A stretch of 64,000 nucleotides of DNA from Scleropages formosus. Taxonomy: Eukaryota; Chordata; Actinopteri; Osteoglossiformes; Osteoglossidae. A model generated the notes under the pieces. It did no database searches, had not been told where the DNA came from, and saw only the letters and a program-made list of their open reading frames with translations. Made by a program: the position numbers and the translations under genes. Of the stretch, positions 40,873 to 59,503 are shown piece after piece. Within the stretch, counting starts at the first letter, position 1. Every line of letters starts with the position of its first letter. The stretch spans positions 31,763,105 through 31,827,104 of the forward strand of contig NC_041813.1 of the NCBI RefSeq assembly GCF_900964775.1, read 5' to 3'.

Positions 40873-41066
40873 CTTGGGGGGTGCAGTGGTGCAGCGAGTT
40901 GGACCGGGTCCTGCTCTCCAGTGGGTCTGGGGTTCGAGTCCCGCTTGGGGTGCCTTGCGACGGACTGGCGTCCCGTCCTGGGTGTGTCCCCTCTGGCCTT
41001 ATGCCCTGTGTTGCCGGGTTAGGCTCCGTGACCCTGTAGGGGACAAGCGGTTCAGAAAGTGTGTGT
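40873..41066 (+). repeat. SINE-B copy with intact target-site duplication
   Basis: tRNA-like head (GGTGCAGCGAGTTGG), B-box GGGGTTCGAGTCC, body GGACTGGCGTCCCGTCCTGG and a short GTGTGTGTG tail. The 12-base duplication GATTTAAAATGA flanks it exactly at 40861-40872 and 41067-41078. It landed within a few bases of the tail of the SINE-A copy. Confidence 0.92.
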
Positions 41067-42049
41067 GATTTAAAATGAGTTTATTACAAGGCAATAAGGC
41101 TTCATACCTGACCTATGTAAGAAAATGGCTCTTTGAGTGGGATGTCCAGCAATACAATGAATTTTGTAGTTATATGTGCTTTTCCTCTGTGGAAAATTCT
41201 CCATACATTAACAATAGATATGAATACACAAATATTTATAGGGTTAGAGAGGTTACGTAAATCAGCAACACAGTTCTTTTCCAGTGATCACTGTGGTTAC
41301 CTCCAAGATTTTAAGAACAAAAATGATGCGGAGAAAAGGCAGGAAGAATTGATGAAAATCACGCCTTCCAGTTGTGGGTGGAGATTATGGCCTAAACTAC
41401 ACGTAGCATCGGTACCTGGGTGGGATCTCACTTGTGTACAGGAGGACAGGTGCTGTGGACCCAGCCCCAGACCTCTTGTGGAACCAAGTTCCACGGAGCC
41501 ATCAATGGCAAAGATCAGTAATGAAATGATGTCCAGAATCGTGTCTGGTGCAGTGATTTTGGAAAAAAAAAAAAAAAAACACATTTAATGTGATGTTTAA
41601 AGCTCCTGCAACGTAAAGACAGAGCCTTTCATTCTAGCCTTGGAAGCCCAGGTTCATATTTTCCCAAATTTTAATATCACAAAGGTCTCTGCTGATGAGA
41701 GCTGTGCTGGACACCTTTGACCTTTGGCCTTTCTCTGGGTCAGCCAGAGAAATGCTCCGAAATCCTGCTGTTACCATCTCGTCCACTAGATGGCTTTACG
41801 AGTTTGCTTTCTGGCTGGATGGGGACCCACGTGCCAAGTGGATTGTGGGAAATTGTAGTTTGATTCAGGCGCGTCAGGTTACAGCGTGTCCTCATGCAAA
41901 TATATCTGACTAATTTTCGTTTTTTAAGTTAGTCGATTTCTTTGTAGAAGTGTACGGATCTCTTTTGTACATTTCCAAGGCTTCACGTCAATATTAAAGA
42001 ATTTTGACAGAATAACCTTTTTAACCACAAGAGAATATACTGAGTACTA

Positions 42050-42765
42050 TACTAATCCGCCTTCTGCAGGTGCGAACCTCCTTCCTCTCGCATCTCCGTG
42101 ACGTCATCCCACCGAGCGTGGGGCGTGGCTTGAGGGTGGCGCTCCGATGAACGTGGACCATTTGAAACTGGGCGGAACGCGAAAAGGGCGGTGCTCGTTA
42201 CTAAGACGGACACATGCATAGGCCAATGAGCGCTCCGACCCGACCCGTCCCATCCCGTCTCGCGTCGTCTCCCTCTGCCGTCGGCCCGAGCAGCGAGGCC
42301 TTTTTCATCAGAAAGTTGCGAAGCGAGATAGGAGAGCGGGCGTCGGTTAAAGGGACGTTAGGCGGAGCGCGCGGGGTCATTAGCCACGCCACCTTCGCGT
42401 GGCGTGTGCCTCCTACCTTCTCGGTTTAGCGTTAGTATAAGCATTAGCATTAGCATTAGCTAGCTATCTATCGTATCGACAGTGCGGGCGGCTGGGCGGC
42501 GCTATCAGTAGCTAATAGCTAACTAACGGGCACGAGCGCAGCTGAGCGAGCAGTTAGCCGGTGAAGTGTGAGACACACACAGCGCCAGCCGCACGCCGGC
42601 CTCCTTGCGCTAGTTTTTTTGTTTTTTTTTTTTTTTTGTTTAAAATTTATTTAGCTTCGCTTTCTTTTATTTGCCCCGCTCTTATTAAGTTATAATAAAG
42701 CCAGTGGCGGTGAGAGGAGAGGGAGAGAAGTCGAGCGGCTGCAGGAGGAGAGAACAAGCGCTAAA
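42050..42765 (+). promoter_or_regulatory. Probable ppp1ca promoter and 5' leader
   Basis: CpG-rich segment running into the first coding exon. It contains a GGGCGGTG box near 42186, a short AGCATT/TAGC repeat series near 42440 and a T-run near 42617. No TATA box is evident, as usual for a housekeeping gene. Confidence 0.5.
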
Positions 42766-49755
<6,990 letters not shown>

Positions 49756-50320
49756 CACCTGCTTCAGGCCGACCCCGAGAGCCCTCTCTGCTTCTCTACC
49801 TCCCTCCTCCTCCATCACCAAACAGCCGCAAAATGAAACAGTACCCAGGGTTTAGTTTGCTCTCTTCCTCTGAGTTGTTGACAACGATGCTCTTTTTTAA
49901 AGGTCCGAGTGAAGGTCTGAGTGCTCTGCCCCCCCCGTTTCCAGGTAACCCTTGTTTGTTTTTTATGCCCCTCCTTTCAGTTTGCCCGTTTGCAGAAGGT
50001 ACAGTCCAGAGGCAGGCTCTCCTGCCTTTACGCTTTATGTAAGACTTCGATCTGTTCCGCTTTAATCTCAGTGGTGGGGGGGGGTGTACGCGCTTGCGTC
50101 GGGGTAGATCCGGTGTCTGACGGCAGGGTTTCACGTGAACGTTAGTCAGTATTAGTGTGCGGTGGAAGACAGAGGGGTTTCAATACATAGAAGAGGGTGG
50201 ATGTGCTCACACTGATGTTAGGCGTTGTATTGTTTTACACACTTTGCTTGCTTTGACGAGCTTTTTAATTTTATTTTTTTAAGTCCTTTAATCCATCACA
50301 GCTGGATCATAAATAAAGAA
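49756..50320 (+). other. ppp1ca 3' UTR
   Basis: Non-coding sequence after the stop codon up to the AATAAA at 50312-50317, which is the first well-placed signal. The transcript could extend further, since AATAAA also occurs at about 51723. Confidence 0.5.
50312..50317 (+). promoter_or_regulatory. Poly(A) signal of ppp1ca
   Basis: AATAAA about 560 bases after the phosphatase stop codon. Confidence 0.55.
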
Positions 50321-52074
50321 AACAACCGAAAATGGGAGGTGCAGGTGGTTTGCTTTTCTCAAGGTGTGCACTACATCCCACCAGCGCTGGTCTCCCGCGT
50401 GTTCGCACCGAGGTTCCCGCCACCGTCCGCAACCGCTTTCCCTCCAACTCTTTGATTGTCGCCCTGCGCTGCTGCTTTCCTTTCGAAGCTCTGGAGAGGA
50501 TGGCCGCTCCGCATCGTGTCTGTAAATAGCCCGTCTCCCTTCCCTTTCGTTTCCACGTAGAGGACCGCACTCAATCTCCTTCCCGTCCGTTCAGAGCAAA
50601 CGCTTCACACTCGTCTGTCGCGCTGCGTGGAATCCCGTTGCGCACACTGCACAGGTGAAAGAGAGCTCTTGACTAGTGTCGTGTGCATGAAGAGCCGCGT
50701 GACAGTGCCGTATTGGATCGAGGCGAGTTGCCCCATTTGAGGCTGCTGTTTGAAAGCTCATCGTACTTAACTGCAATTTCATGTAGCTGTTATTGGTGTC
50801 ATCAAAGTGACGACTTGATTCGCTTCAGATTGTTTTTGTCCTTGCAGAGTTTAGGGCTTCAAAATATCTTTTATCATCACTCGGACTTTTTAAAGTATTT
50901 TATCTTCTTTTCGACCAAAAGTTATCTTGGAGCAATAGCCTTGTATCTTATAATACTTATTGTTGTGAGGTGATTTCTTTATGTGAATTTCTGCAGGGTT
51001 CACTTTTGAACAGCTTTGCCGCTGTGTGAAGAACCCAGTGTTTCCTGTACGAGAAGCATGGTAAAGGCCTGGTGAAAGCAATGGTGAGAGGGCAGGTGGC
51101 CAAAGGGAGCTCTCTGTGTGCGGGAGAAGCCGTTTAGGTGCCCCGCAGTCATGGCTGAAACTGACGGTATGTGTACGCAAGCGTGTTTCTGTGGAAACCT
51201 GCACACGGTGACTCGTAGGAGTTGAGCCATCTCGAAAAAAGGGCCTGAAAGGTATTGACGATGCTGGTTTTTTTTTTTTTTTTTTTAGGTATGAGACAAT
51301 ATAACAGTGACAGACGGAGGATGTGTGATGTAACACGTCTTTTTTTTTTTCTCTAAACATGAGATTAATGGGAAGAAATAATTAGTACAGACAATCTATG
51401 ATGAACATTATTACATTTGAGGCAAGCCATTTGCATAGGAAACCTATGGGACGGGTAATACTGTAATAATACTGTAGTAATACTGTACTTGGGCAGCTGA
51501 GTGGTAAGTCATATGCCTTCAGTTGCTCAACGCCTCCATCTCTCTCGCTCCACGGTGGTCCAATAAACAGTGAGGATGATCCTGGTTTTTATTCCGTACC
51601 TTTGGTAAAGGTCGACACCACAGGGATGCTGATGCAGGTGATGGAGTTTCTACATGTTTCTTTGAACCAGTCAGGGACCTTTCTTCCCCACCACCCTGGT
51701 GCTGGGTGGGGCACAAATGTTTAAATAAAACTGATGAATGAATCCAGTGGTTCAAAGGTATAATGAAAATGAAAAAATGCTATTTTTTATTTTGTATGTA
51801 ATTTGTTTTCCAACCAATCACAGATCTTGTCTCTGTTACCAGTAGAAAATAAAAAGTGTATTTGTACGTTTTTTCTCCTCTTCCTTCCCTTCCTCCTCTC
51901 CTGCGTCGATTATATCGCTGTGCTGGAACACAGCTCATCACTCGCTGCCAGTTTGTGTTCAGTCTTCCCAAACTGCCCTTCATCCCTGAGCTGCTGCAGC
52001 AAACATAAGCAACCACTCTTAATGAGCGACTTCCCTGGCTAATAAACTGCTTTTCACTCCACGAGTGTGCAGTA

Positions 52075-52275
52075 GGAGGGGGGCGCGGTGGCACAGGGGG
52101 TTGGACCAGGTCCTGCTCTCCCGTGGGTCTGGGGTTCGAGCCCCACTTGGGCTGCCTTGCGACGAACTGGCGTCTCGTCCTGGGTGTGTCCCCTCCCCCT
52201 CCGGCCTTACGCCTGAGTGGCCAGGTTAGGCTCTGGTTCCCCGCGACCCCGTATGGGACAAGCGGTTCAGGAAGT

Positions 52276-52345
<70 letters not shown>
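52075..52345 (+). repeat. SINE-B copy with long GT tail and intact target-site duplication
   Basis: Head GGGGCGCGGTGGCACAGG, B-box GGGGTTCGAGCCC, GAACTGGCGTCTCGTCC body and a tail expanded to about 31 GT units (52277-52339). GAGTGTGCAGTA flanks it at 52063-52074 and 52346-52357. Confidence 0.92.
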
Positions 52346-52348
<3 letters not shown>

Positions 52349-53474
52349 TGTGCAGTACGTGCAAAGGAGGCGGTTTACGCCCTTTTCACGCCGCTGAATG
52401 TGAGTGGAAACGGTGCAGTTGCCCAAGTGCGACGCTGAGCGGCGCTGTGCTCCCCTGGTGCAGCAGCGACGTCACATCAAAGCCACAAAATACACATTTT
52501 CTCAGACGAAATGGCCACGCGCCCGTCGTTCACAAGAAGCCGGAGGTTCGACGCGCATTGATGGCGCGTTCATGTGCGGTGCGCCCGTAGCGCGGCTCCT
52601 TTCCCTTTTCCTTCTCCCCGCCGAAAATCACACAGGGGCTCCGTTGCCTGGAAACGCTCGCCGCAGTCGTCGGAGGGCGAGCGTACCGCGCGCCAGACGG
52701 TTGCTTAGCAACTGGAGAACAGCGCGCTCCTGCACGACGAACAAGTTTGCCCCGGCCAGCGCGAGACTTCCGCCGCGCCTGGCGAGTATGGTGGCGCGCG
52801 CGGCGTTTCGCTCGCTTCCGTCTGTCCGTAGGGTCCGTGCACTTAGTTAGTGCTTATTTTCACTGGAAAGGCGGAAGAAGGAATTATTTTTCTAGTTTTT
52901 TTTTTTTTTTTAGTTCTTCTTCTTAATTTTTTTAAGTCGGCAAATTTAAAAGAACGTTGCAAATGCGTGAAGGAAATGCATTAACATTAACATTAACATT
53001 ACCATCATCGGTGGGACCCAAGCGTGGACTCCGCCTCCTCGGGTTAACGGTCACAGAGGAGCGGAAACACCGGGCGTGTCCTCAGGCGCAGGGTCTGGAA
53101 CAAAGTGGCCGAGGACACTAGACCGTCCACTCGTCACGTCAGCAGCCTCAGTTAACGTTTGATAAACTAGCTGGTTCGGTTAGTTAAAAGTGGCCCGTGT
53201 GTCTCCGTGGCTCGTTTCCACGCGGCAGCGTGACGGTAAAACACGGCCCGAGACGAGAGCGGCTCTTTCGCACTGACTCCCCTCGCTGTGCTCGTGACAC
53301 GTTTGCCGAGCACCGCGTCCGCAGCTGCCCGGCTAGCTGTCCACGTCCGGCTCGCGCCTGTCGTCCCCGTGCCTGCCTCGCGCCTGCCTCGCGCTCGGCG
53401 AGCTGCGAGTGACGCCCACAGCGCCGCTTTCCACCGCCAGGCGGCGACAGACCGCCGTCTCCCGCATGTCCGCG

Positions 53475-53700
53475 AGGGGGCGCGGTGGCGCAGCGGGTTT
53501 GGCCGGGTCCTGCTCTCTGGTGGGTCGGGGGTTCGACTCCCGTTTGGGGGTGCTTTGTGACGCACTGGCGTCCCGTCCTGGGTGCGTGCCCTCCCCCTCC
53601 GGCCTCGCGCCGCTGGGTTAGGATCCGGCTCGCCGAGACCCCGCTCGGGACAAGGGGTTTCGGCCACCGCGTGCGTGTGCGCACGTACGTGTCTGTGTTT
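53475..53700 (+). repeat. SINE-B copy
   Basis: GGGGCGCGGTGGCGCAGCGG head, B-box GGGGTTCGACTCC, GCACTGGCGTCCCGTCC body and GGGACAAGGGGTTTCGGCC end with a short GT-like tail. No clear target-site duplication. Confidence 0.85.
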
Positions 53701-54656
53701 TCTTTTACCGGACGCTTTTCTGCGTACATCTCGTAGAAGATGCAACATGTTCGTTACATTAGGAGAAAGAGACACTTAGATGCAGACGTGTGCTTCTCCA
53801 GTTCAGTTACTTTCCCTCCTTCACCATATGAACCGACCTTCGTCGCACGAGTAGCTCCATGGAACTTTACCAGACCCCATCGGCGACGTGGAGCACAGGA
53901 AGTGCGAGGGCGTGCGTACATGGTGACTGGCGCAGCCTGCAGCCCTCGGGTGGCACCTGCTCGCACTTGCTGGGGTGGGTGCGTGTGCGTGTCCGTGTGT
54001 CCTCAGCCGCGTCTGCCTCCCTCCGTCCCTGACAGTGGCAGCTGACTTGGGGGGGGGTCCAGGTTTAAGAGGTAAGAGGACATTTTTGGTGCCCCCAGGA
54101 GAAGGGCCGGGGCACCACCACGGCGTCGGCACGCCGGCCACGTGAAGATACCTGCTAGCCGGGGTGCTGGACGCAGAGCGCTTAACGTCCCCGGGGTCGG
54201 TGCTCACTGGAATCAGCAAGTCAAGCAGGGAAGCGAAGGACAACTCCCCCCCCCCATAAAACATGGTCCCAGGAGCCGCTAAATGGACGGCCAGATGCCC
54301 CAGACGCAGAGCAGCATGCGGCACGTGGTGGCGTTTACCGTGGTGCTGGAGCTGCGCACCAAGCTGGGCTGCGACAAAGAGGAGACACCCGCCGTCACTG
54401 GCTCCGCCCACTGCGCCCTGGAGGTGCTCAGCTGTAGCGTGGAGCGACCGCACGGTCCTCCTCGCTACCCCAGGCCTGGAACCCCGAACTGGGCGCACGT
54501 GCGCTGAGGAAGCTGCTGGAAGTGGAAGCGCAGTCCGTCCACTCGATCCCTGGTGCGACCGGGAGGAAGCGCTTCGCTCCACGCTCAACCTCTTCATGAG
54601 TTACTTTGTGGGACGGACGGTGTCTGAAGGCTGCGTCTTGGTTCATTTCTTTTTCT

Positions 54657-54662
54657 TTTATT
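54657..54662 (-). promoter_or_regulatory. Poly(A) signal of the CD19-like gene
   Basis: AATAAA on the minus strand, about 420 bases beyond the stop codon at 55084. Confidence 0.5.
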
Positions 54663-55083
54663 GAACTGAATCCATTAAAACGCTTATAAATGCACATCTC
54701 AGATATTTCTCTTTAAAATCATCTCAGTGCCAAGACAACAATTAAGACTAGAAGCAGCATACACTGATTTACCCATCTAGAGCAGGGTGAGTGTCAGGAT
54801 CAGGGTTCTGCAGCCGGAGGTGGGATTTAACTCTCCTTCCAGCGGCAGGAGCCGCTACGCCCCCTGCTGCCCCACGTCAAGAAATGGATTGTTAACACGC
54901 ACATCAGTCTGCATATTTTGAATAAGAATTATCGCTAAGCGTCTCATGTTCAAAGTAACGTTATATAACACACTGCTCCTTTTCCTTTCCTTTTTAGCAG
55001 TGAAAGTAGAAAAAACAAGAAGCGAAAATGCAGCCGTCTGACACGAGGTCCCACAATCCACTGCGGCCTCCTGCCCATGCCGC

Positions 55084-56892
55084 TCACAGTCTCCTCCTCG
55101 AGTCGCACTTGTCTCTCCTGGCATGCTGCTCGCTGTCAGCGCCTCCGAGGCTCCATGGATTGACGCTGTCCATCCTCTCGTAGGAATCTGGAGGCAGGAG
55201 CACACCCGTGTGTATCTCTTAACGCGTGGGCGCGCGCAGCTTCGCTCTTTCTCACCTTCTTCCTCGTGACAGGTCACCGCGTGGGCTCTCCGCAGGGCTA
55301 CCGTGCCGTCCATGTCCTCATAGGACTCTCCGTCTGCGGAGGAAGGGAGCCGAGCGGTCAGCGGATCGTCGTCACGCCGACGGTCGAACCACAGCCTTAA
55401 GCCCAACCCCCGAGCCCCCCCACCTGTGTCTTCCTTTCCAGGGCACAGGTAGTCCCCCTGGTCCTCCTCCTCCTCCTTCTCATAGTCCTCCAGTGCCGCC
55501 GGCTTGCCTGACTCAGCGTTGACATAATCTGCGGAGACACCACGGTCGCTGAGTGAGCCCCGCCCAGATGCGCACGGTGCCGGAACGGCCGAAGGTCCGA
55601 CCGCACTCACCGTCTTCTTCCGCGCTGCCGGTGCCCGTGGCCCTGCGTGGCTGCGCGTACATGTTCTCGTAGGACTCTCCATCTGCGACGCAGGGCAGCG
55701 CGGTCAGCCTTCGGACACACGCTAAAGCGTGAGGTGCGAGAGCTCAAGACCTACCGGTGTTGGTTTGGCGGTCCGGCGGGTTGGTGGCGTCACAGTGGTC
55801 CGGGGTGAGGTAGTCTGCGCGGGGTGGGGTGGTGTCAGACCGATTAGAACAGCACTGGCACACCATTCACATGCAGGATGTTGCTGGTTTGAGTCCCATG
55901 AGTGTGAGCCATGGTGTGAACCAGTGTGGTCGGCTCTCACCATCTTTGTCATCCATTGCGACGCGGTAGCTGAAACCCTGCTGGTTCGAGTAGATGACCG
56001 CTTCCACGTTCTCGTAGGAGATGGTCTCCACTGACCTGGCTGTGGTCAGGACACGGTTACGGTCACAGTCTCAGGCTGAATGCACGTATCAGTCTCCTGC
56101 GTGTGTGTGTGTGTGTGTGGGGTCAAAGCTGTCCTACCCTTGAGGACGTCCACGCTGGTGTCCCGGCTGCTGGAGCAGAACCCGTTTGCCCTGAGGGAAG
56201 TTCACGCAGTCCAGTGACCATCACGTTTACCGCGTTCTTCAGGGCCGCGCTGGTGTCAGTAAGAGCTCACCTGTTGTTGGAGTAGCTGTGCTCCGCCTGC
56301 CTCTGCATCTTCCTCTGTCTCTGGAAGGCGTGCCGCTCGATCGCTGCGGGGGACACCAGAGGGGAAAAGCACCATCCGCTCACCGCTGTTCTTGGCCCTG
56401 TGGGGAGACGCATACTGTTCAACTGGGAAGCATACCGTGGTACGGAGACAGGTCAGTGTGTAGTCGTTGTGCAAGAAGGCCCCCCCAGCAGTACACACCC
56501 TCTCTCTGCCGTTGCCGGTTCACTCTGAGGGCCAGCGAGAAGAGGCAGAGCCCCAGCAGGAAGGCGGAGCCGGGCACCGCGTACAGGATCCAGTCCGGTC
56601 GGGTTCCTACCGGGCCAAGGTTCACTGGTCCGGTCACTGCACACACACGCCGGCGCTATGTTCGCATTAAACGGTCGTGATTACTGTACCGTGGCGCTGC
56701 GTGCTGGAGTGAACCGCACCGCTCCCCACGCTGTGGTTGCCGAAGGGCGGCTCTGCAGGGACAGGCGCACGAGGTCAAACACAGCTGAACGGCGACCGTG
56801 TTTGCGAAGCACGTGTGTGTTCAGTGCGTGGAGGAGACCTTCCTCATGACGCAGTGTGTGGGGCGAGTGGGCTGTCTGGTATTATTATTATA

Positions 56893-56925
<33 letters not shown>

Positions 56926-57851
56926 GGGTGAGACGATTTGCACACAGAGCCAGTCGCTGTTTATCCACTCCTTCACAGGGCAGGTGGTTCGTTCCTCATG
57001 CGAAATTCAACTGAGCGAATGAGCCGAGTGCCAGGAAGCAGCGATCGCTCGCTGCGAGGGACACGTGGCCGCAGGACGCCCCCCGCGGAGCCTCGGTAAA
57101 CTGGTCGGACACACTCGACCTCCCCGTGACGAGCGTGACCATCGGTGGCCGTGAGAGTTATGAAGTATCGCCGAGCTTCCAGTACAGAGTACTTTACATG
57201 TTCGAAGCAGGGTGCGAGTTTCTGTTTATGCTCATTTATTACTTACTCTCTGCTTCTCTCTGTCTCCACGATGCATGTGTTGTATAGTTCACTTTTTAGC
57301 GCCGTACTTCCTGCACTCGTCGAGCACGAATACAGGTCTGTCGTCGTGGTCCGTGAACAAACGGTTCACTTGTTAGTCTCTACTTATTGGCGCAGGCACC
57401 TTTTCTTTCCATTTTTTAATCGTTCCATTTTTCAAAGACTAGTCATTTTTGTACACTTTCCCTCTGAATCTCACAGTTTATTTCACACTGCTGTCCTGAA
57501 GCCAGTCATGAATGAATGAATGAATGAATGAATGAATGAAGCTGTGTTTAGTCTCCTCTACTAAATATATTAAACATATAAACAAGTGCTGTGCTGCCAG
57601 CCTTGGAAATGCACCCAAGTGGGACTTTGGGAGCAGAAGTGAAGGCAGCCCACCGAAAGACCCGTGTACCGCGGTACTGTGCCTTACCTGTAGGTGCGAG
57701 ATCTGTGGTGAAGTTCTGAGCGGAAGGGCTCATGATGGACTCCCTCCCCTGAAGAACAGCACAGTTGAGAAGCTGGATGGACAGCAGGCCGGGGGGCCGC
57801 GGGACACCAGGCTGCTGGAGGACGGCGAGGCGCTCAACATCCAGAGCGGCA
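55084..57851 (-). CDS. CD19-like transmembrane signalling protein with YxxM/YxN tail (5' end not found)
   Basis: CD19 is the B-cell co-receptor whose phosphorylated tail recruits PI3-kinase, Vav and Grb2. Exons on the minus strand: 57851-57688 (less certain), 56636-56499, 56343-56271, 56190-56138, 56039-55941, 55814-55755, 55682-55611, 55528-55424, 55333-55256 and 55187-55084 (stop), all phase-consistent. Exon 56636-56499 carries one membrane span (WILYAVPGSAFLLGLCLFSL) followed by a basic RVNRQRQRE stop-transfer. Small tail exons then carry SYENV, DYLTP, SYENMY, DYVNAE, DYLCP, SYEDMDG and a final SYERMD followed by NPWSLGG. SYEDM followed by SYE-M-D near the C-terminus mirrors the human CD19 end as I recall it. 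The three YxxM motifs suit PI3-kinase p85 and the YxN motifs suit Grb2. The exon before the membrane span shows no Ig fold, and no start codon or Ig exon was recognised upstream. LAT-like adaptors are the alternative. Confidence 0.72.
56881..56925. repeat. (ATT)n microsatellite
   Basis: About 14 ATT units with one interruption, in the 1-kb intron before the membrane-span exon of the CD19-like gene. Confidence 0.9.
57508..57540. repeat. (GAAT)n microsatellite
   Basis: About eight perfect GAAT units in the same intron as the ATT tract. Confidence 0.92.
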
Positions 57852-58703
57852 CTGAGCAGAGGGACAGGAAGAGAGCGACAGGTGTGCAAACAGCTCACTG
57901 TGCTTGAGTCTGACACCAAGTAGGAGAAAATAAAGAAAAAAGAGAAGTGAGAGGTCACTGATGCACGACAGATAACTTGTGTCTCAAGTGCGTCTGTGTG
58001 TTTTCACTCTCGCCCTGCTGCAAACAGCCTGGTGGAGCAGCAGCTTCTTGTTGATGTTTTTTTTTTTCCTCCAAACTTTATTACATTTTTTCAAACTCAC
58101 ATAATATACATCATCTCCAGAATAAAATCAATATTCCTCAATAAAATCGCCAGAATACTGAAACATCACAATAAAATGTGTTTATGGCTTCCAGCAAATA
58201 ATACACCATAAATTCAAATAAAAAACATTAAATCCAGATCAATGACTCAGTTAAAAAGGAGCTTCTTTGTCAGGCTCTTCTTCCTGAGCAGCGCAGCAGC
58301 GTGGGCACACACACACACACCCCCCCGCCACACTCAGTTTGGTCACTTTTTTTTCCCTCTCCACACTCAGCTCATTACTTTTTCTCTCCCTCTCCACACT
58401 CAGTTTTGTCCTTCATTTTCTGGTGTGGGACAAATTGCTGACACCTGGAGATCATCCACCACACAAGGGGCGGTTATTCTAATCCAGAAGGAACACTCAT
58501 TTAAATATCACTGTTAGAATATTTCCCATAAGCCTTTGCAAGAAGCCTAATAAACCTCCCATTATAGGGACAAGTATGTCCTACTGGGGTTATAAATAGA
58601 ATTAGGAAAGCATTTTTTTATGAGTGGGGAGAATATGGTAAACTGTATGCTTAGTGCCTTTATCCAGTTTCATGATGCTTACTTATAGCCATCTCTTATT
58701 AAG

Positions 58704-58730
58704 AGGTCAAAGGTCACGTTAAATTTGCAT
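58704..58730. promoter_or_regulatory. DR1 element next to an octamer motif
   Basis: AGGTCAAAGGTCA at 58704-58716 is a perfect direct repeat with one spacer base, the site for RXR/PPAR- or HNF4-type receptors. ATTTGCAT at 58723-58730 is a full POU octamer. Function is not shown by sequence alone. Confidence 0.45.
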
Positions 58731-59069
58731 ATCAAACCATGATGCATTGCAGTATCATGTAACATTTTCTTTTCTCCACCACGACCATAACCAAGAAACA
58801 TAGCACAGATGTATAAAGCAAAGTGAAGGAAGCCTTCTACTGTTTCCTGAGTTTCAGTAGGGATGTAGTCCCAGCAGAAGCACAGGGGGTTGTTCTAGAA
58901 CTGCTAGGGCTGCAGTCCTGCTGATAAGTGGGTGGTAATGTTTCTTTCTCTGTAGGGTAGGTTGGGGGGTGTAAGTGAAGCCTGCTTACAGTGAAGCATA
59001 GGTACTGGAAAGTTCCTGCACTGAAAAGTGGAAGTCCTACTTGAGGTGTGGGGGGTACTACTGGATACA

Positions 59070-59240
59070 CAACACTCTCCCCTCAAAACCAAAGCCCTGC
59101 CTGTTCTCTACAACACTCTCCCCTCAAAACCAAAGCCCTGCCTGTTCTCTACAACACTCTCCCCTCAAAACCAAAGCCCTGCCTGTTCTCTACAACACTC
59201 TCCCCTCAAAACCAAAGCCCTGCCTGTTCTCTACAACACT
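59070..59240. repeat. 41-base tandem repeat, four identical copies plus 8 bases
   Basis: The unit begins CAACACTCTCCCCTCAAAAC; copies start at 59070, 59111, 59152 and 59193, and a partial unit ends at about 59240. The copies are identical. The unit is not a multiple of three, so it is not a coding repeat. Confidence 0.97.
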
Positions 59241-59503
59241 AGTTATTAAATGCACAGCTCCTCCACCCCCCTTAAGAGCAGCTACCTCTCTTGAACAGTT
59301 GCACCACCAATGTGGAAGCACTCCCCTTCTACAAGTCCATGCTAGCCCCTCCCCAAGACATAGTACAAGGAGCAAAGCAGGACCCCACACAAAAACTTTT
59401 TCTTCTGAGGGTTCTTTTATAGTCTGAGCATTAGACTCCCAATCATGGTGGGTCCTTCAAAACGAGATTAAAAATTGACTCAGTTCCCAGAAAGCATCCA
59501 GGT

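Larger units (their letters stand above)
38449..42765. other. Interval between the claudin and ppp1ca
   Basis: No coding exon is supported. It holds a degraded SINE-A (38.5 kb), a long (AC)n tract (39.1 kb), an AT-rich foldback region with a 64-base palindrome (39.7 kb), a SINE-A followed directly by a SINE-B (40.7-41.1 kb), an A-run at 41.56 kb and, from 42.05 kb, a CpG-rich stretch that is the likely ppp1ca promoter. Confidence 0.55.
50330..54650. other. Interval between ppp1ca and the CD19-like gene
   Basis: No supported gene in 4.3 kb. It holds two SINE-B copies (52.1 and 53.5 kb), a 60-base GT tract, a CpG-rich patch from 52.4 to 53.5 kb that may be an unassigned promoter, and a weak open frame at 54283-54507 with a distant cystatin-like look, discussed under findings. 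Confidence 0.5.

Noticed and set aside
40663-41066. tRNA-like A and B boxes
   Set aside because: They belong to SINE heads, not to free tRNA genes; no cloverleaf with an acceptor stem and anticodon loop could be drawn.
53821-54597. 258-codon minus-strand frame
   Set aside because: Ser/Arg/His-rich, antisense to a competing plus frame, no motif, and downstream of the CD19-like poly(A) site with no gene context.
59190-59390. Minus-strand frame with a hydrophobic, signal-peptide-like start
   Set aside because: It has no ATG (it begins at GTG), runs into the 41-base tandem repeat and has no link to the CD19-like exons.
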